Origin: Smittia aterrima
Lineage: Eukaryota > Arthropoda > Insecta > Diptera > Chironomidae
Direction of reading: 5' to 3'
NCBI GenBank assembly: GCA_033063855.1
Contig: CP093829.1
Location: 7,326,243 to 7,390,242, forward strand
Length of the DNA: 64,000 bases
The translations under genes were made by a program, and so were the position numbers. Shown in pieces: positions 1-12,190 of this stretch. Position 1 is the stretch's first letter. Each line of letters begins with the position of its first letter. The notes beneath the pieces are model-generated. The model was not told the origin of the DNA and made no database searches. It saw only the letters and a program-made list of their open reading frames with translations.

Positions 1-2193
1 GTAGTCGTCTCCCATTTCTTTTTAAATGAAAGACCCTCTTAGTCACAATTAAGTGTGCTCGGCTGTCGAGTGGAAAAATGCTCTCGAAACGTTCGAGAAT
101 TCTCTTCAAACTGAAATCAAGGAAAAGTGAAATGATAAGGAGAAGAATGAATCGCATTATCTGTTATGCGATATGATGACAAAGAAATAGAATGAGAATA
201 TTGATTTTCGACATTTTCACTCGTCACTCAAGCCCTCGATAACGTGGTCAGTCTGAGATACGAGACCGAACTAAATAAAATGATTGGACAAACTTCGAAT
301 CAATGAATTTGGTTTGAATTAGATAATCTCGAAGCTCCGAAGGGTTTTCCTTGAATTTCTTTTGTTGTTCTTCAACGTAACGTACACCTGAGCTAACACG
401 TTAAAGCTAAAAGGCAATTTGTGCTAAAGTGAGTAATGACTGTAATCTAATCTTTGTGAATTGGCTTTTGGCAAAAATATTGCAGACCAGTTGAGTTCAG
501 AAGCCGTGTACGAGTAGTCGAATCTAATCCACTGCAGTTTATCGATTTCATCAATTTGGGAAATGAATTCCAAACCAGACAAAGAGAATATTTCACCAAC
601 AGCTGTCAATCGATCCTACATCAATGGCCTCGTCGAGCTGTTCACTTATTTTCTCCGTTCAGTTTATGGCCGTGTAACTGGAAGTTTTTTGTCATTTTTC
701 AATAGAGATCCAAATTGATTCAGACGTGACAATGTGAATCTCGCTAATAAAATCGTTTTTACCCGAAGTGACATTGAAACTTTAAAATGAAAGCTCACGT
801 AGTTGAATAAAAAAAATTCTTTCAGTCAAAAAGTTTATCGTGAGCGCAACACCAGTTTCCCCTCAATTTCAAAAGTTTATGTTACATGTCATCATCATCG
901 AGCGATATTTTCATGAATTTCTCATCAGACTCACTTGAACTTTCTCAATTATTAATTAGTTTCGATTGAGTTGTTGTTTAGATTTAAGAGGTAAAGTAAT
1001 AAGCTCAACGGAAATTCTTTGGATTTTATTTCAAAGTCAACCTCATTTGCCTTCTCTTAAATTCAAATCGAAGCCCCTAACTTTATTACAATAATATTTT
1101 GATAAACAAATTTTCTTAAGTAAAGCCTAAAAATGATTTACCATTCCTCCAATTTTCTAGGAAGATGAAGGTTGAAATGCTTTGTGAATACGACGAGCAT
1201 GAAGGCAGAAGAAGGAATGCTTGAGGTTCAAGTTTGATTTGGTTCATTTCTAAAGGAGAATCGTGTTTCATTTCAAAATTAAAGACTTGAAAAGCTCGTT
1301 TTGTTTTGTTTAGAAAGAAATGAAATTCCTGTGCAGAAATGTGAGATTTAATTAATTAAATTTATGTGGTTTATGATGTTTGAATGTTTCTTGTTGAAAA
1401 GAGACATCATCACTCAACTGCGAATCAATCATAATCTTTTCGAAGTTGAACGATTTTTTTCTTCCAGTGATTGCTCTTAAGAGTTTTAAATTCTTGTCAT
1501 CGTCATGGAAATCAAATATCAATACAAATGGCAAATAAGCTTGCGGTTGACATAAATGAATTGAAGTTGCTCGTCCTACTCACACAAAATGGCAAACATC
1601 TCAATTTCCGAACTCGATGTTTTTGTTCGATAAGTTCGGTCAATCTCTTGGCGAGAGGAAAAGTCAGGTCCATGACAGATTGAAGTGCTCGAGACAAATT
1701 TTGTCGTAAGCTTCATGATCCTCGATAATAATTGGAAATCTAAATTAATTTATTCATCTCAGACAACTTCATGTCCATCTCATTAGACTTCCTTCATCAA
1801 ATTTGTCTCAAAAGATTGTTAAGTTTGATTCATAGATTTTATTTTATTGAATTCATTTCGTATAGGCAATAACTGTAAAGGAAAAGAAACGTTATCACGG
1901 ATCGTTTAAGTTTCTCGCTCTATAAATATTTTTGCAAGTTTTCCCATTTTCAAAATGTGTATTCACGAGGATGGATTTCACTTCAGTACATTTGAGATAG
2001 ATTTGAAGCATCGCCTAACAATTTCATTTCCAAAAAAGATGAATTAGGCACATTTTGAAAGTTCTAGATGCAAGAGAAATTGTGATTGTGTAACAAACTA
2101 ATAAGAAAGCTTAGTTAGCGATCTTTTCAAGACTTTGCGATAAATTAAATAGGAAAATGCTAAACAAGTTCAAAATATCGAAGAATGGATGAA
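1..2193. other. Non-coding left flank and 3' side of the TPD52-family gene
   Basis: No reading frame here looks like a conserved exon; the open frames are short and lack splice context. The right part is probably the 3' UTR of the minus-strand TPD52-family gene. An AATAAA on the minus strand near 1836-1841 is a candidate polyadenylation signal. I recognise no RNA gene or transposon. Confidence 0.5.
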
Positions 2194-3972
2194 TTACGGA
2201 AGAGGCTTTTCTTCGTGGATTGGAGATGTTGGTGCCGTGTTGCCATTTGAGCTTGCCATGTCGTTGAAGCTTTGAACAGAGCCCGATCGTGAAGTCGATA
2301 CTTTTGTCTAAAATATTAGGAGGATTAAAAGAGAATTCCAAGTGAAAAACAAATTAAAATTTCACCTTAACGCTTTCGTAGGCACCGCCGACTTTCCCTT
2401 CAAACGACTTAAAGGACTCGGAATTTTTCATCTGACTCAACTTGCTTGTAAATCCACTAAAGAGAGATGAAGTTTTCTCGGCTGTCGTCTTGATGACTTC
2501 ATTAGTTTTGTGATAGCTGTGGACACAACAGAACCGTAAATGGAAAATCTCAAGGGATTTCTTAAGAAAACAAAATTGTTCATGCGAAATAAAACTCAAA
2601 CCATGCGAAACATCTAACTCAACCACTCTAAACCCACTCACCCTTTGGATATCCTAGAGTTTTTAACCCTTTTAAAGCGAATTGAGAGGAGAAGAAGAAT
2701 GTGTTATAGAGAATTGAGTTTGTTTAGTTGGAATTCCGAAAGTTGCAACCGAGATATTCACGTAACTAAATAACATTTGCGCGAGATTATTTATAGAGAT
2801 CGATTTTGTTAGTTTTATGAGTTGGAGAGTTAATAGAAAGCATTCATTGAACCAACGAGAACAAACACCACAATATCGCCCAAAGCGAATGACTTACATT
2901 GGCGTTTCAACAACAGCGCTTTTAAAACCGTCCACTTTTGACTCGACCGTCTGGTAACTGAATGGAAATCATAAAAGCAACAAGTAAAGCAACAGTCGAG
3001 ATATTCCACAACGAATCGGCTTATAGAGATTTTATCTAATCAACCCTATCAACTTACGCGTTGCTTTCCTTCACGTTCTTGATGCCAGACGACACGTCGT
3101 CAGTTATTTCTTTCCAGACCGTGATGCCGAGCTTTCGTTTCAGTTCAGTCGAGTGGTGGATCTTTGACGCTAAGACCGTGCGAAGAGTTTGAATTTCCTC
3201 CTCAACTCTCGACAATTCTTGGCTCCATTCAGCGCGTTGACGTTCTTGTTCTTCAGCATCCATTCCAGCGAGTTCATTGTAAGCTTCAGATGCTGAGCCT
3301 ACAGAACCTCCGGGCGATGGATCTGACAATTTTTCCGAGCCATCTAAAAGATATCAAGAGAGTTAATAAAACATTTCAAAGTAGCTGAACATGCGTAACT
3401 AAAATATTGGCCAAAAAATTGACTTCTTCCGTTAGATTTAATTGCTTTTAACTAAATTTTTCACCTGCACGACTTCCGATGTTGAGAAAGTTTTTGTAAT
3501 TATCATTGCTTGAGATTTTGGCGAGGTAAGGTTTGGAAAAGTCAACGAATGTCACTCTAACTTCTCGCATTTTCTTTCGCGTGAGAAATCGAAGTTTGTT
3601 GGTTCTAAGGAAATGTTTTATTCGACTAGCGCGACTCATAGAATTTGAAGGTGAAATGTTCCCATCGACTGGGCTAAATTCAGTTTCGACTGATTGAAGC
3701 TCTGATGGATCGTCCATGAGGTCCTCAGGTATTGTAAGGATTTGATCCAACGTGAGCGACCTGAGATACGCGTCAGTCTCCTCAGACCAATGACATGCTC
3801 CATTCTCATCATAAACTTCTTCTAAGTCTAAGTCATCACAGTATCGATAATCATATTCAGTGATTTCATCGAGCGATGGCGTCACATTTGGATCGAATTT
3901 TGGCAGATACGAGTCTTCAATGTATTCAAGACTTGATGGTTCTATCGATGGATCATCTTCTCCCGTTTTCAT
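2194..3972 (-). CDS. Tumor protein D52 (TPD52) family protein
   Basis: Five coding exons on the minus strand: 3465-3972, 3058-3343, 2898-2957, 2366-2516 and 2194-2307, giving 372 residues with all phases matching. Residues about 1-169 form a long acidic N-terminal extension (exon 1). The second exon carries the family's coiled coil (EEQERQRAEWSQELSRVEEE onward), which mediates dimerisation. The fourth holds the conserved block with SESFKSFEGKVG, and the last is a Ser-rich tail ending EEKPLP. TPD52 proteins are small cytosolic coiled-coil adaptors linked to vesicle trafficking; that role is family knowledge. The start is the only ATG opening the long first exon; other insects often use alternative first exons, so a shorter isoform is likely. 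The 60-base third exon can be skipped without changing frame. It is divergent from the doublecortin-domain gene. Confidence 0.88.
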
Positions 3973-4924
3973 ATCTTTGAGCCACCGGAAAATGACGAAC
4001 TAACTTCTCTCAACGAACCGCAAGTAAATCGTGGAAAAAGCAATAACACTAACTCAATGACACAGTTTTCACATTTCTTCCAACGTGGATTCGGCTGGAA
4101 TGATTCTCAATTTATTTGTTTTCGATACTTTTGTTATGGTGATAGAAAACGACAACGTAGAAAATGTTGAAATGTCCTTCGCGAGTAAAAGTTTAGTTAA
4201 TCGGAAGCTCCACGAATTTATTTCCACGAAAAACTTTCAAATTTGAAAAACAACCAATATATCAAAAACGTTTTCTTTGTCTGTGTTCGTGATCTTGAAC
4301 CAACGATTTCAACCGTGAAAATAACTCGCAACGAAAGTTTCGTCTTGAATGGAATTCGATGCAATTCTAACTGAAGAGTGATAATCAAATTGTCGTCACT
4401 TTATATTATTTATCGATCTAGTTCGATAAAGAACTTTTACAGCGTTAATTAAGTTTAAGCGCTCGACGTAAAGTTGCACGCGGAACAAAAGAGAAAATAA
4501 AACTTCGCTGTTTAACTGCTCGCGAACAACTGACACTCATAAGCTTGAGGTTCATAGCTTCAAACATTGGAAAACATCGAGTCGTTTCTTTCTCCACACG
4601 AGCGTTCAACATTGAAGTTAACACGAAATGAGCAAAAAGAACAAAAAACTTAAATATCAGAAGAACGTCGAAAGGAAAATGAAAGAAATCTTCTGGTCAG
4701 TCATTTCTCTTCGTTAATCTTCTCTTCTTGATGTCGTGTGGTCAAACGGTAGTTTCTTCAAAGTCTTTTTGCTTGAAGTTCTGACATCAAAAAGCTATTT
4801 GGAGCTTTTATACTTTTTGATTGATTGATTTCACTTGTTCATCTCAGCAGCCAAATCTGATTTTCATTTTAACTTTCTTCTTACAAAATTTGGCGACACA
4901 AAATTTTCAGTTAATCAATTTGCA
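3973..4924. promoter_or_regulatory. Divergent intergenic region between TPD52 and the doublecortin-domain gene
   Basis: About 950 bases separate two start codons on opposite strands, so both promoters and 5' UTRs should lie here. An in-frame upstream ATG for the right-hand gene exists at 4835, but its predicted leader is not like the family. I see no definite TATA box or named site. Confidence 0.45.
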
Positions 4925-6309
4925 ATGGAGAGTTGCGTTCGAAAGGATCCGTTTGTGAGTCTTTACTTATACGAGAACGGAATACCGTGTCAACCCGAGA
5001 AGCTTCGAGTTCGAAGGAGCGAAGCCGATAAATTCTTCACAAAAAGTGGAAAATGCTTTTATTATCATGCAAAAGCGTGAGTCGTTTGGAAGTTAATGCA
5101 TTGCAGTGTTTGTAATTATTTCCTTTATAGTCTTTTCTCACTTGAAGGCGAAATTGTGACTTGTTTATCGGGGCTTGCGGACCTTTCCGCTTATGTCCTT
5201 GTCATGTAAGTAAAGTTGTAATAGCGTGAAACTTTCAAGGATTTTCAATTGTTTCTATGATTAGACCGCACGAAACATTCATTCCCTCGAATTACGAGCA
5301 ATCGTTCTGTGAAATAATAGAGAAGCGCAAATCGAAATTGAAGCGACATCAAAGCAAGTCGGTGCCCACAATTCCATGCGCTAACAAACGACAAGATTCG
5401 GAATGCGAAGACGTTGGGGTAACAAGAGCGAAGAAAACTGCTTCAAAACTTTGTTGCGGTGACAAACAAAGTAAACTAAGACAATCGGAATGTGATAAAC
5501 AACCAAAGAAACCAATTCCCCATCGACACTGCGTTACAAAGGACAAATATCCTTGCTGTGATCAGGATTCCGATCTCGAAAAAGAAGTTAAATTCTCAGC
5601 GCCACGAAAGAAGTCGTCGGATCGGTTTGGTTGCACCAGCGATTGCGAAAATCCAAGAGAGCCAATTCCTCATCGTCATTGCGTCACTAAAGATAAATAT
5701 CCTTGCTGCGATCAAGATTCTGATGGAGGAAAGAATGAACCGGTGAGACAGTCAAGATCAAAGTCGAAGCCAGTCTGCTGCGATGTTCCAAGAAAGCCGT
5801 CGAGACGATGTGACATGTCAGATGAAGAAATTTGTGAGCCGGAACCTCTTCACTCAAAGCAGCGTAAGAAGCCTGAGAAAAGACCAGAAGATTGCCCACC
5901 AAAGCCAGGACTTTTTGCTAAGTGCTGTCCTTGCTGTGTCAAGAAACCGAAAATTCGACCAAAGTCTCAATTCTGCAGCACAAAAACCACTAAACTCACT
6001 CAGACGACTCCTTCTGACTTAGATTGTGCTAGGAAGATCCTTAAAATAGCGATCAAAGAGGATAAGAAGCGCAAACAGATGTACGGCAAGAATAAGAAGC
6101 CAAAGACAGATTTGAGTTGTGCTAAAGATCGCGAGGAGAAAATTATCGACGATGAACTTTGCTTAGATGAAGCTGAACGGAAGAAAAAGGAAACTGCGTA
6201 CCGAAGTGCACGCGAAAAGTATCGACAACGTCGTAAAAAGATGGAGGAGAAAATCATTAAGCAGTTCGAGAAGCAGCAAAAGGCAGATGAGAGGAATAAA
6301 TGTAAATGA
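4925..6309 (+). CDS. Doublecortin-domain protein with Cys/Lys-rich tail
   Basis: Three exons (4925-5076, 5131-5205, 5265-6309) give 423 residues. Residues 1-87 resemble a doublecortin fold: an opening strand with YENG, then FSLEGEIVTCLSGLADLSAY followed by VLVIPHETF, which matches the family pattern of 'F..dG..V.sl..L.....YV....E.F'. Doublecortin domains bind microtubules, and many insect members act in cilia or sperm; that role is inference. The remainder (about 90-423) is basic and rich in Cys pairs (CCGDK, PCCDQ, VCCDV, CCPCC). It contains one 21-residue segment twice and ends in a Lys/Arg/Glu-rich, probably helical or coiled stretch (about 350-420). ATG 4925 was chosen because the domain starts directly after it; ATG 4835 is in frame upstream. 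The exact orthologue is not recognised. Confidence 0.75.
5512..5574 (+). repeat. Coding repeat, copy 1 (21 residues)
   Basis: First copy of a segment starting PIPHRHCVTK and ending CCDQDSD within the doublecortin-domain gene. The second copy at 5662-5724 is identical in protein sequence but differs at ten third-codon positions. Confidence 0.9.
5662..5724 (+). repeat. Coding repeat, copy 2 (21 residues)
   Basis: Second copy of the segment at 5512-5574. The start-to-start spacing is exactly 150 bases (50 codons), so the frame is preserved. All base differences between the copies are synonymous. Confidence 0.9.
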
Positions 6310-7772
6310 AGTCCATCGAACCGGCCGACGTTTCAATAAAAAAAATTCTTTGTCCGCGGAAGCAAATTTTTTTTGTTGATGCGACAATTTAAATGAAATT
6401 GCTGGATCACTTTCAAATCAATTTGATTGACAACAGTAGCAGTTCTTACGTCAATGATGAAATTGCTTATGTGTCATCATTAATCATTTTGGAGTTTGAC
6501 TCATAAGAACTTGAACTATCGTTATCACTATTGACTAACAGAAATTATCGCGAGTTACAATCTGTGATTTGAGAATTCGTCTCAGAAGAAAAATCTAACA
6601 GGTTACCCGAAAAAAACTTTAAGATTGAATGAAATGAAGATCGCATGACATCAAACCGCCCACCAGACCATCCGTCATTTTCTAAATATCGCGAAAACTT
6701 TGCCACAGATAAAGTAAATAGTGGAATACATTTTTTTAAATACACTTTTGTGACTCATCAACATTCGAACAATGTTTTCTAGCAATTTCTATCGGAAGCG
6801 AGTGAACTCTGACCTTATTTTCAATATGGAGACTTACATGAAGGTGATTTGTCCATTTTAGATTAAGAAGAACGTTGAGTTGGCTTTTAATTCACGAGTA
6901 TTCTGAAGAATTCTATAAAGTGTTGAACTTTTTAAAGACTAAGTCGACCGCTGTTTTGTGGATTTATTGGCGCTCGTGTCGATTAATTTTGAAATTCAAT
7001 TCAGTTAAAATAAATCGAATTTCATGATTTTCCTTTGAAGGAAAATCTGGAAAACTTAGAGCTGAAGATTGATCAATCACTTTGAAGACGATAAAGGATT
7101 AAAACATTAAATATTTCTAAAAGGGAACATTGACAGTTTTATTATCATTTCTTGATTGAATTCATGTCTCACAACGCAATCTTTAATTCTTTTTTTTTTT
7201 GCTTTACTCCACGCCACTCGAAAATAATTTCATATTCTACAGATTTCAAATATTTTGATTAAAGGGTCACATTCTTATCGAATTTAATCTTTGGAGAAAA
7301 ATAATTTTCAATGGAAGCATGACCTGAAGACAAAGTTTACTCGGATTTGAACTTAAATGTGAAGTTATTCAGGTTCAAGCCGATTGGGAATGACGGTGAG
7401 ATTCTATTTGCTTTTTCTTTAGCACCATAATCATAAGAAATCATAATTTAACTCTTAACTCTTCTACACGAAAGATCAAATTCATACAAAAATCATATGA
7501 AAATCGAAAGGATATCACAAAAGAATTTGGTTTAACAACAAGTAACTTAAAGCTAAGATTTTCGATAGAGATTGATGTTGCAGGATAATCAAACATTGTT
7601 TTTAACAAGAAAGCTTCATTATCACTGAAGAGCAACTACCAATCAAACCTTGATTTGCTTATTTTAAATTCGAAGTCAAGTTAAGGTAAATAATTCAGAA
7701 TCCTTTGAGTATTAGATCGTCAGTAGTTTCATGAGATTCTCATAATTTTTCTTTCTAAAAGATTTGTCAACC
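6310..7772. other. Intergenic, tail-to-tail 3' regions
   Basis: Lies between convergent genes. AATAAA at 6335-6340, 26 bases after the stop of the doublecortin-domain gene, is a likely polyadenylation signal. The rest is AT-rich, and I find no convincing exon or RNA gene in it. Confidence 0.55.
6335..6340 (+). terminator. Polyadenylation signal AATAAA of the doublecortin-domain gene
   Basis: A canonical hexamer 26 bases past the stop codon at 6309, followed by an A-run. Confidence 0.6.
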
Positions 7773-8809
7773 TTAAGCGTCGGCAACATGATCATGAACG
7801 TATTGCTCCGAATACAAATGTCTTAGGATTGCAAAGTAGTGAACGCTAGCAGCGAGTCCTACTAAAAGATGCCAAATCGCATGAGCACAAGACAACTTCC
7901 CATCAGCTTTAAAGAAAAACACTCCAAGAAGATAGAGAAGTCCACCAATTTTAAGTTCTGGCATTGCAATGAACTCATGTCCGCAAAGAAGAACTACAGC
8001 TGCCGGACCAAGTGCAATGGTAACGTAAAAAATAGTTTCCAGCATTTTGTACTTTTCATGGAAAAGCTAAAAAGAAAAATAATTAATTTGAAGTTAAATT
8101 GAGAGAGATCTTAATACAAACCTGCTGATAAATGATTCCTAATCCAGCAAGAACCCAAATCAGCCATTTCAAGACACAAACAATATAAGGATGCTGAGTA
8201 TGTCCAAGATTGAGCCAGGGAAAGTAAGACCCAGCTATGAAGACGTAAATCATCGCTCTATCCATGCGATGCAAAATATCTTTAAGAAGGCGATCTTTGT
8301 TGGTATAAAACACACAATGGAACGCCGTTGAGATGGAGAAAAGCAAGACTAAGGCCGAGCCATAAATGATAGCGACGGTCACTTGGTCTTGACTTTGAGC
8401 TCGGAAGAGTAGAAGAAAAGCAGCAAAGGCGGCTGGAGGAATCCAGAAACCATGAGTGATGATATTCGCGATGTGCTCGATCTAAAAATAAATGCGAATA
8501 GGTCAATGCCACTCAATCGACGAGAGAAGATAAGATGTAAGAAAAATATTTCTTTCGTTACATCACATCTTAAGGATTTGAGGAAGTGGGATGGTAATCA
8601 ATACTTACATCGGTTGGCTCGTAAGCTTTTCTGTGATGCGGTTTTTCGTTCATCCATTTAATTTGCTCTGGAGAGCTATTCTGATAAACATAAAATTTGC
8701 GGATGTCGCTGTAAAGTTTACTAACAAATCCATGATGAACTCGACCGTTCTGTTGTTGGTGAGCAGGGGATTCATTCGTTCCGTTGGATCTTCGTCGAAT
8801 CTCGTTCAT
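7773..8809 (-). CDS. MMD-type PAQR seven-transmembrane protein (progestin and adipoQ receptor family)
   Basis: Three exons (8609-8809, 8122-8481, 7773-8066) give 284 residues. The first exon is a cytosolic N-terminus ending in YEPTD. The second begins IEHIANIITHGFWI and holds several hydrophobic helices. PAQR signature residues are visible: the Ser-to-His segment SISTAFHC, the Asp in MDRAMIYVF, and the HAIWHLLVG pair (H-x3-H) in the last exon, which together form the zinc site of this family. Sequence and length fit the monocyte-to-macrophage differentiation factor branch (MMD, PAQR10/11), Golgi or lysosomal membrane proteins; localisation is family knowledge. It is divergent from Rbf. The start is the first ATG of an exon that joins cleanly in phase 0. 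Confidence 0.9.
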
Positions 8810-9178
8810 TGCAAATTATCTGCAAGATTAATCGATCTTTAATTACTAAAACAGGTTTTTAAACGAGACAACAAACACTTTGAACTTTTATCAACTTACA
8901 CTTTACAACTTCGTCACTTAGCAACGATTGAGATTAAACGAATGTCCTCAACGAACCGCGATTAAAAAAAGCAAGAAACTATTTTTATTTCCATTTACAA
9001 GAAAATCCCCTCAACAACTACGAGAAACGCTGTGGGCCACAAAAACTTGTGACAAAACTTATTCACAAAAGTTCCCGCGAAAACTAAATAAGAAAATTAC
9101 GAATTTTGTGTGTTTTGCGATAATTCTTAGTGAAGTGGAGAAGTAAAATCAATTAATAAGTGAAAAGATTATCGACTG
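8810..9178. promoter_or_regulatory. Shared divergent promoter of the PAQR gene and Rbf
   Basis: Only 369 bases separate the two start codons on opposite strands, so transcription start sites for both genes must lie here unless undetected 5' UTR introns exist. It holds the E2F-type site at 9072-9083. Confidence 0.6.
9072..9083. promoter_or_regulatory. E2F-type site upstream of Rbf
   Basis: TTCCCGCGAAAA; its complement, TTTTCGCGGGAA, is the classical palindromic E2F/DP form. It lies 95 bases before the Rbf start codon. Autoregulation of Rb-family promoters by E2F is known in other animals; its use here is inferred. Confidence 0.6.
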
Positions 9179-12100
9179 ATGCTGTACAACAGAATGGAGC
9201 AGGAACAATTCGACGAGATTTGTTCAATACTAAATATTGACGAGATTATTAAACGAAATGCTATCCAGCAGTTCGAGGAAATATCAAGAAACACTATTCT
9301 TGAGGTAAGTATTCAGAGTTTGCAATCAAATACCTGTCAGATGACTCCTTTGATGTTAAAAGAAATTAATTGAAAACATCAGATTAACCTCAAATCAATT
9401 TTCTTCTTGTTCCGGTTTCTAGGGTAATCCGAAAAATTGGTTTGCTTGCGCTTTGTGGAGCACCTGTAACAAGACTACAGTGCCAACAGTGGGAAATGCC
9501 TTCATTCATGGCAATGGCGTTTCACTTGCGAAGCTCATTCAAGTATGCAACTTGTCGTAAGTTTTTCGCAGTAGACATCGACGAATATTTTTGGCGCTAA
9601 AATTTTCCTTCTTCTTTCTCAGCATTTTTTCTTTCTTCGAGAAGATCGATACGTGGTTCAAGGTGTCGTCGGTACCAAGTCCGATGCAGCAGAAGATAGA
9701 GAATCTAAAGAGAAGCTTCAGCCTTTCGAAGCTCGTCTACAATGACTTCAGTACGAAGTTTGCAAAGCTCTTCAAGTGCTCTGTCGATATTGGCGATGAG
9801 CCAAAGAATTTGAAGAGTCGAAGAAAATCAAAGTAAGCTAAGATGATCCTTCGACGTTAAGATTTTTACTAATTGAACCTCTTTCAGGAACACGCCTTAC
9901 ACTTCTCAGAAACTCTTTGAAATGTGCTGGTCGTTGTTTGTGGCTGTTAAGACTGAGTCAACTGACAAGTCGATTGATACTGTCACTTCAATCAATCTTC
10001 TGCTGTGCTGTCTGGATCTCATATTCTCTAATGTGGTTCACGATAATCGTCGTGACCTTATCAACCCGTCGTTTGTTGGCTTACCTGAAGGATTTTTTTC
10101 GCCTTCCTTCGATGAAAAGAAAGCTCCGTCCATCAACGTTATCGAGAAGCTGTTATGCGACCAACAGTCTTATGACGAAGTCATGAAGTTAAAGAATCAT
10201 CGCTGGGAGCTCATATTGCGTCGTTTGTTTAACGAGAAAGATTTGGTTGGCGACGCCAAGTCTCTCACATCAATCGAAAACTTTGATGTCAACTTCAAGA
10301 AGCTGAACGATCTCTACGAGATTTACGTCTTGAGTTGCGGTCAATTCGACGAACGCGTATTCCTCTCGCATCCAGAGATCGGATCAAAGTTCTTTGGACG
10401 TTCTTTAACGCTTGGAGCATCTTCTCTTGATAATAAGGATGGCTCACAGTCAAATTTGATGCCACAAACTCCGTTGAGTGGACAAGAATTATCCCATCCA
10501 AGTAACAGCAAACTTTCGCCGATCTCCAGCTACAAACAAAATGTACAGAAGCTTCAAGCTTTGTACAATGGACAGCGAGGACCAACCAACAGCCTTCAAG
10601 AGTTGCTTCTTGCATCATGCCCTGACCACATTCTTGACTCACTTCGCAACCGCTTAAGCAAAATGGAAGCTACATTTGAAAAGTTTTGCTCGATGCAGGA
10701 ACGTTTCCAGTATGCCGAAGCTCTATATTACCGCTTACTTGAAAGCATCATTCGGTCCGAACTCAAGACACACGGTCGCTTCGATCTATTCATTGACGAT
10801 GATGTCTTCAACCAAGCTTTGATCGTTTTGTGTCTCGAGATAGTTTTGTTCGCGTTTTCCCTACACAAGGAACTGACAATACTTTTGGACTGCTTCTCAC
10901 TTGAGCCTTTCCACTTCTACAAGCTCATTGAGGTTGCTATCAGGAATAACAAAGACTTTTTCACCAACGATATCATCAAACATCTGAAAGCTATCGAAGA
11001 ACAGTGCTTAGATTCGCTCGCATGGACATCAGGTTCAGTTTTATGGGAGAAAATCAGCGAGCACAAAGAGCTCGGAAGGAAAGATGCCGACACGGAAGGA
11101 ATGTTGCCGACAAATCAAGAAGTCGACTTATCTTTGAGCAGCGGAGGATCTCAAGGAAGTCCTAATAGTCAACCACTAAAGAGTCTTCGACTCTTCTTCC
11201 GAAAATTTTATCAACTCGCCCATTTGCGATTGAAGGACTTGTGCAAAAATCTACAATTTAACAACCCTGATAATAACCCAGAGAACTTATTGCAAATGAT
11301 CTGGACGCTCTTCGAGAATGCAGTGATCAAACACACTGAATTAATGAAGGACCGACACGTAGATCAAATTATCATGTGCTGTGTTTACGTTTTGTGCAAG
11401 ATCAGAGTAAGCAAATTTAATTAAAATGTCTCGTGTGGCTCGTACTAATTTATTTTGATTTTAGGCGAATGAAAATAAACATACATTTGCTGACATCATG
11501 AGGTTCTACCGTAATCAGCCTCAAGCTGACAGTCACATTTACCGTAGTGTCTTCATCGAGTATGTTCAATCGTCAGCCAATGCTGAAGTTGTACCAAGAA
11601 GTAGCGCAGCGGAGCCGGAAGTTGTTAGTGGCAGGAATACAATTTACGGAACAGAATCGCGTGGCGACATCATTTACTTTTACAACAAAATCTTTGTCCC
11701 GAAGATGCAAACGTTTGCAATGAGATTTTCAACCAATGCAGCTCAAGTAATTATACATTTTCAATCGATTAAAAACAATTTTACAGATTATCTTTCCACA
11801 GAACAATCTTTTGCTTTCGCCGCTTCCTACTGCTCGGCCAATGATCTCACCAAGGAAAATCTCTCACTGTCATGAAGTTTACGTTCAAACGTTGACGAAA
11901 CAAACAATTCTATCACCATCAGCACGAACATTAACATACACGATTGAGCAAAGCCCATCGAAGGTCAGTTGTTTAAATAATCTTCGATGTACTTGAATAA
12001 ATTTATTAACTTGTCATATTCACAGGAATTACAAAGAATCAACAACTTGATCAATCAGAGCTGTAAATTGAATGTTACAAAACGTCTCAACATCGACAAC

Positions 12101-12190
12101 GATACGGAATATCAGCAGCCCAACAAGAAGGTCGCAAAGGATTCTTCCATTCAGCTTTTGATCTCCGACCGTGAAGAATTTAGCAATTAG
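9179..12190 (+). CDS. Rbf: Retinoblastoma-family pocket protein
   Basis: Seven exons (9179-9304, 9423-9556, 9623-9832, 9888-11406, 11465-11746, 11802-11963, 12026-12190) give 865 residues, close to the length of fly Rbf. Order: N-terminal Rb domain (about 40-300); pocket A from about 370 (TNSLQELLLASCPDH, YAEALYYRLLESIIRSE, PFHFYKLIE, SLAWTSGS near 532); a short spacer; pocket B from about 590 (LRLFFRKFYQLAHLRLKDLC, DQIIMCCVYVLCKI, FADIMRFYRNQPQ); then a C-terminal region with clustered Ser/Thr-Pro sites (TPLSG near 351, KLSPI, LLSPL, MISPRK, ILSPSA, EQSPSK) suited to cyclin-dependent kinase control. It represses E2F/DP targets in the nucleus. ATG 9179 is first; ATG 9194 is an in-frame alternative five codons later. 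Confidence 0.96.
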
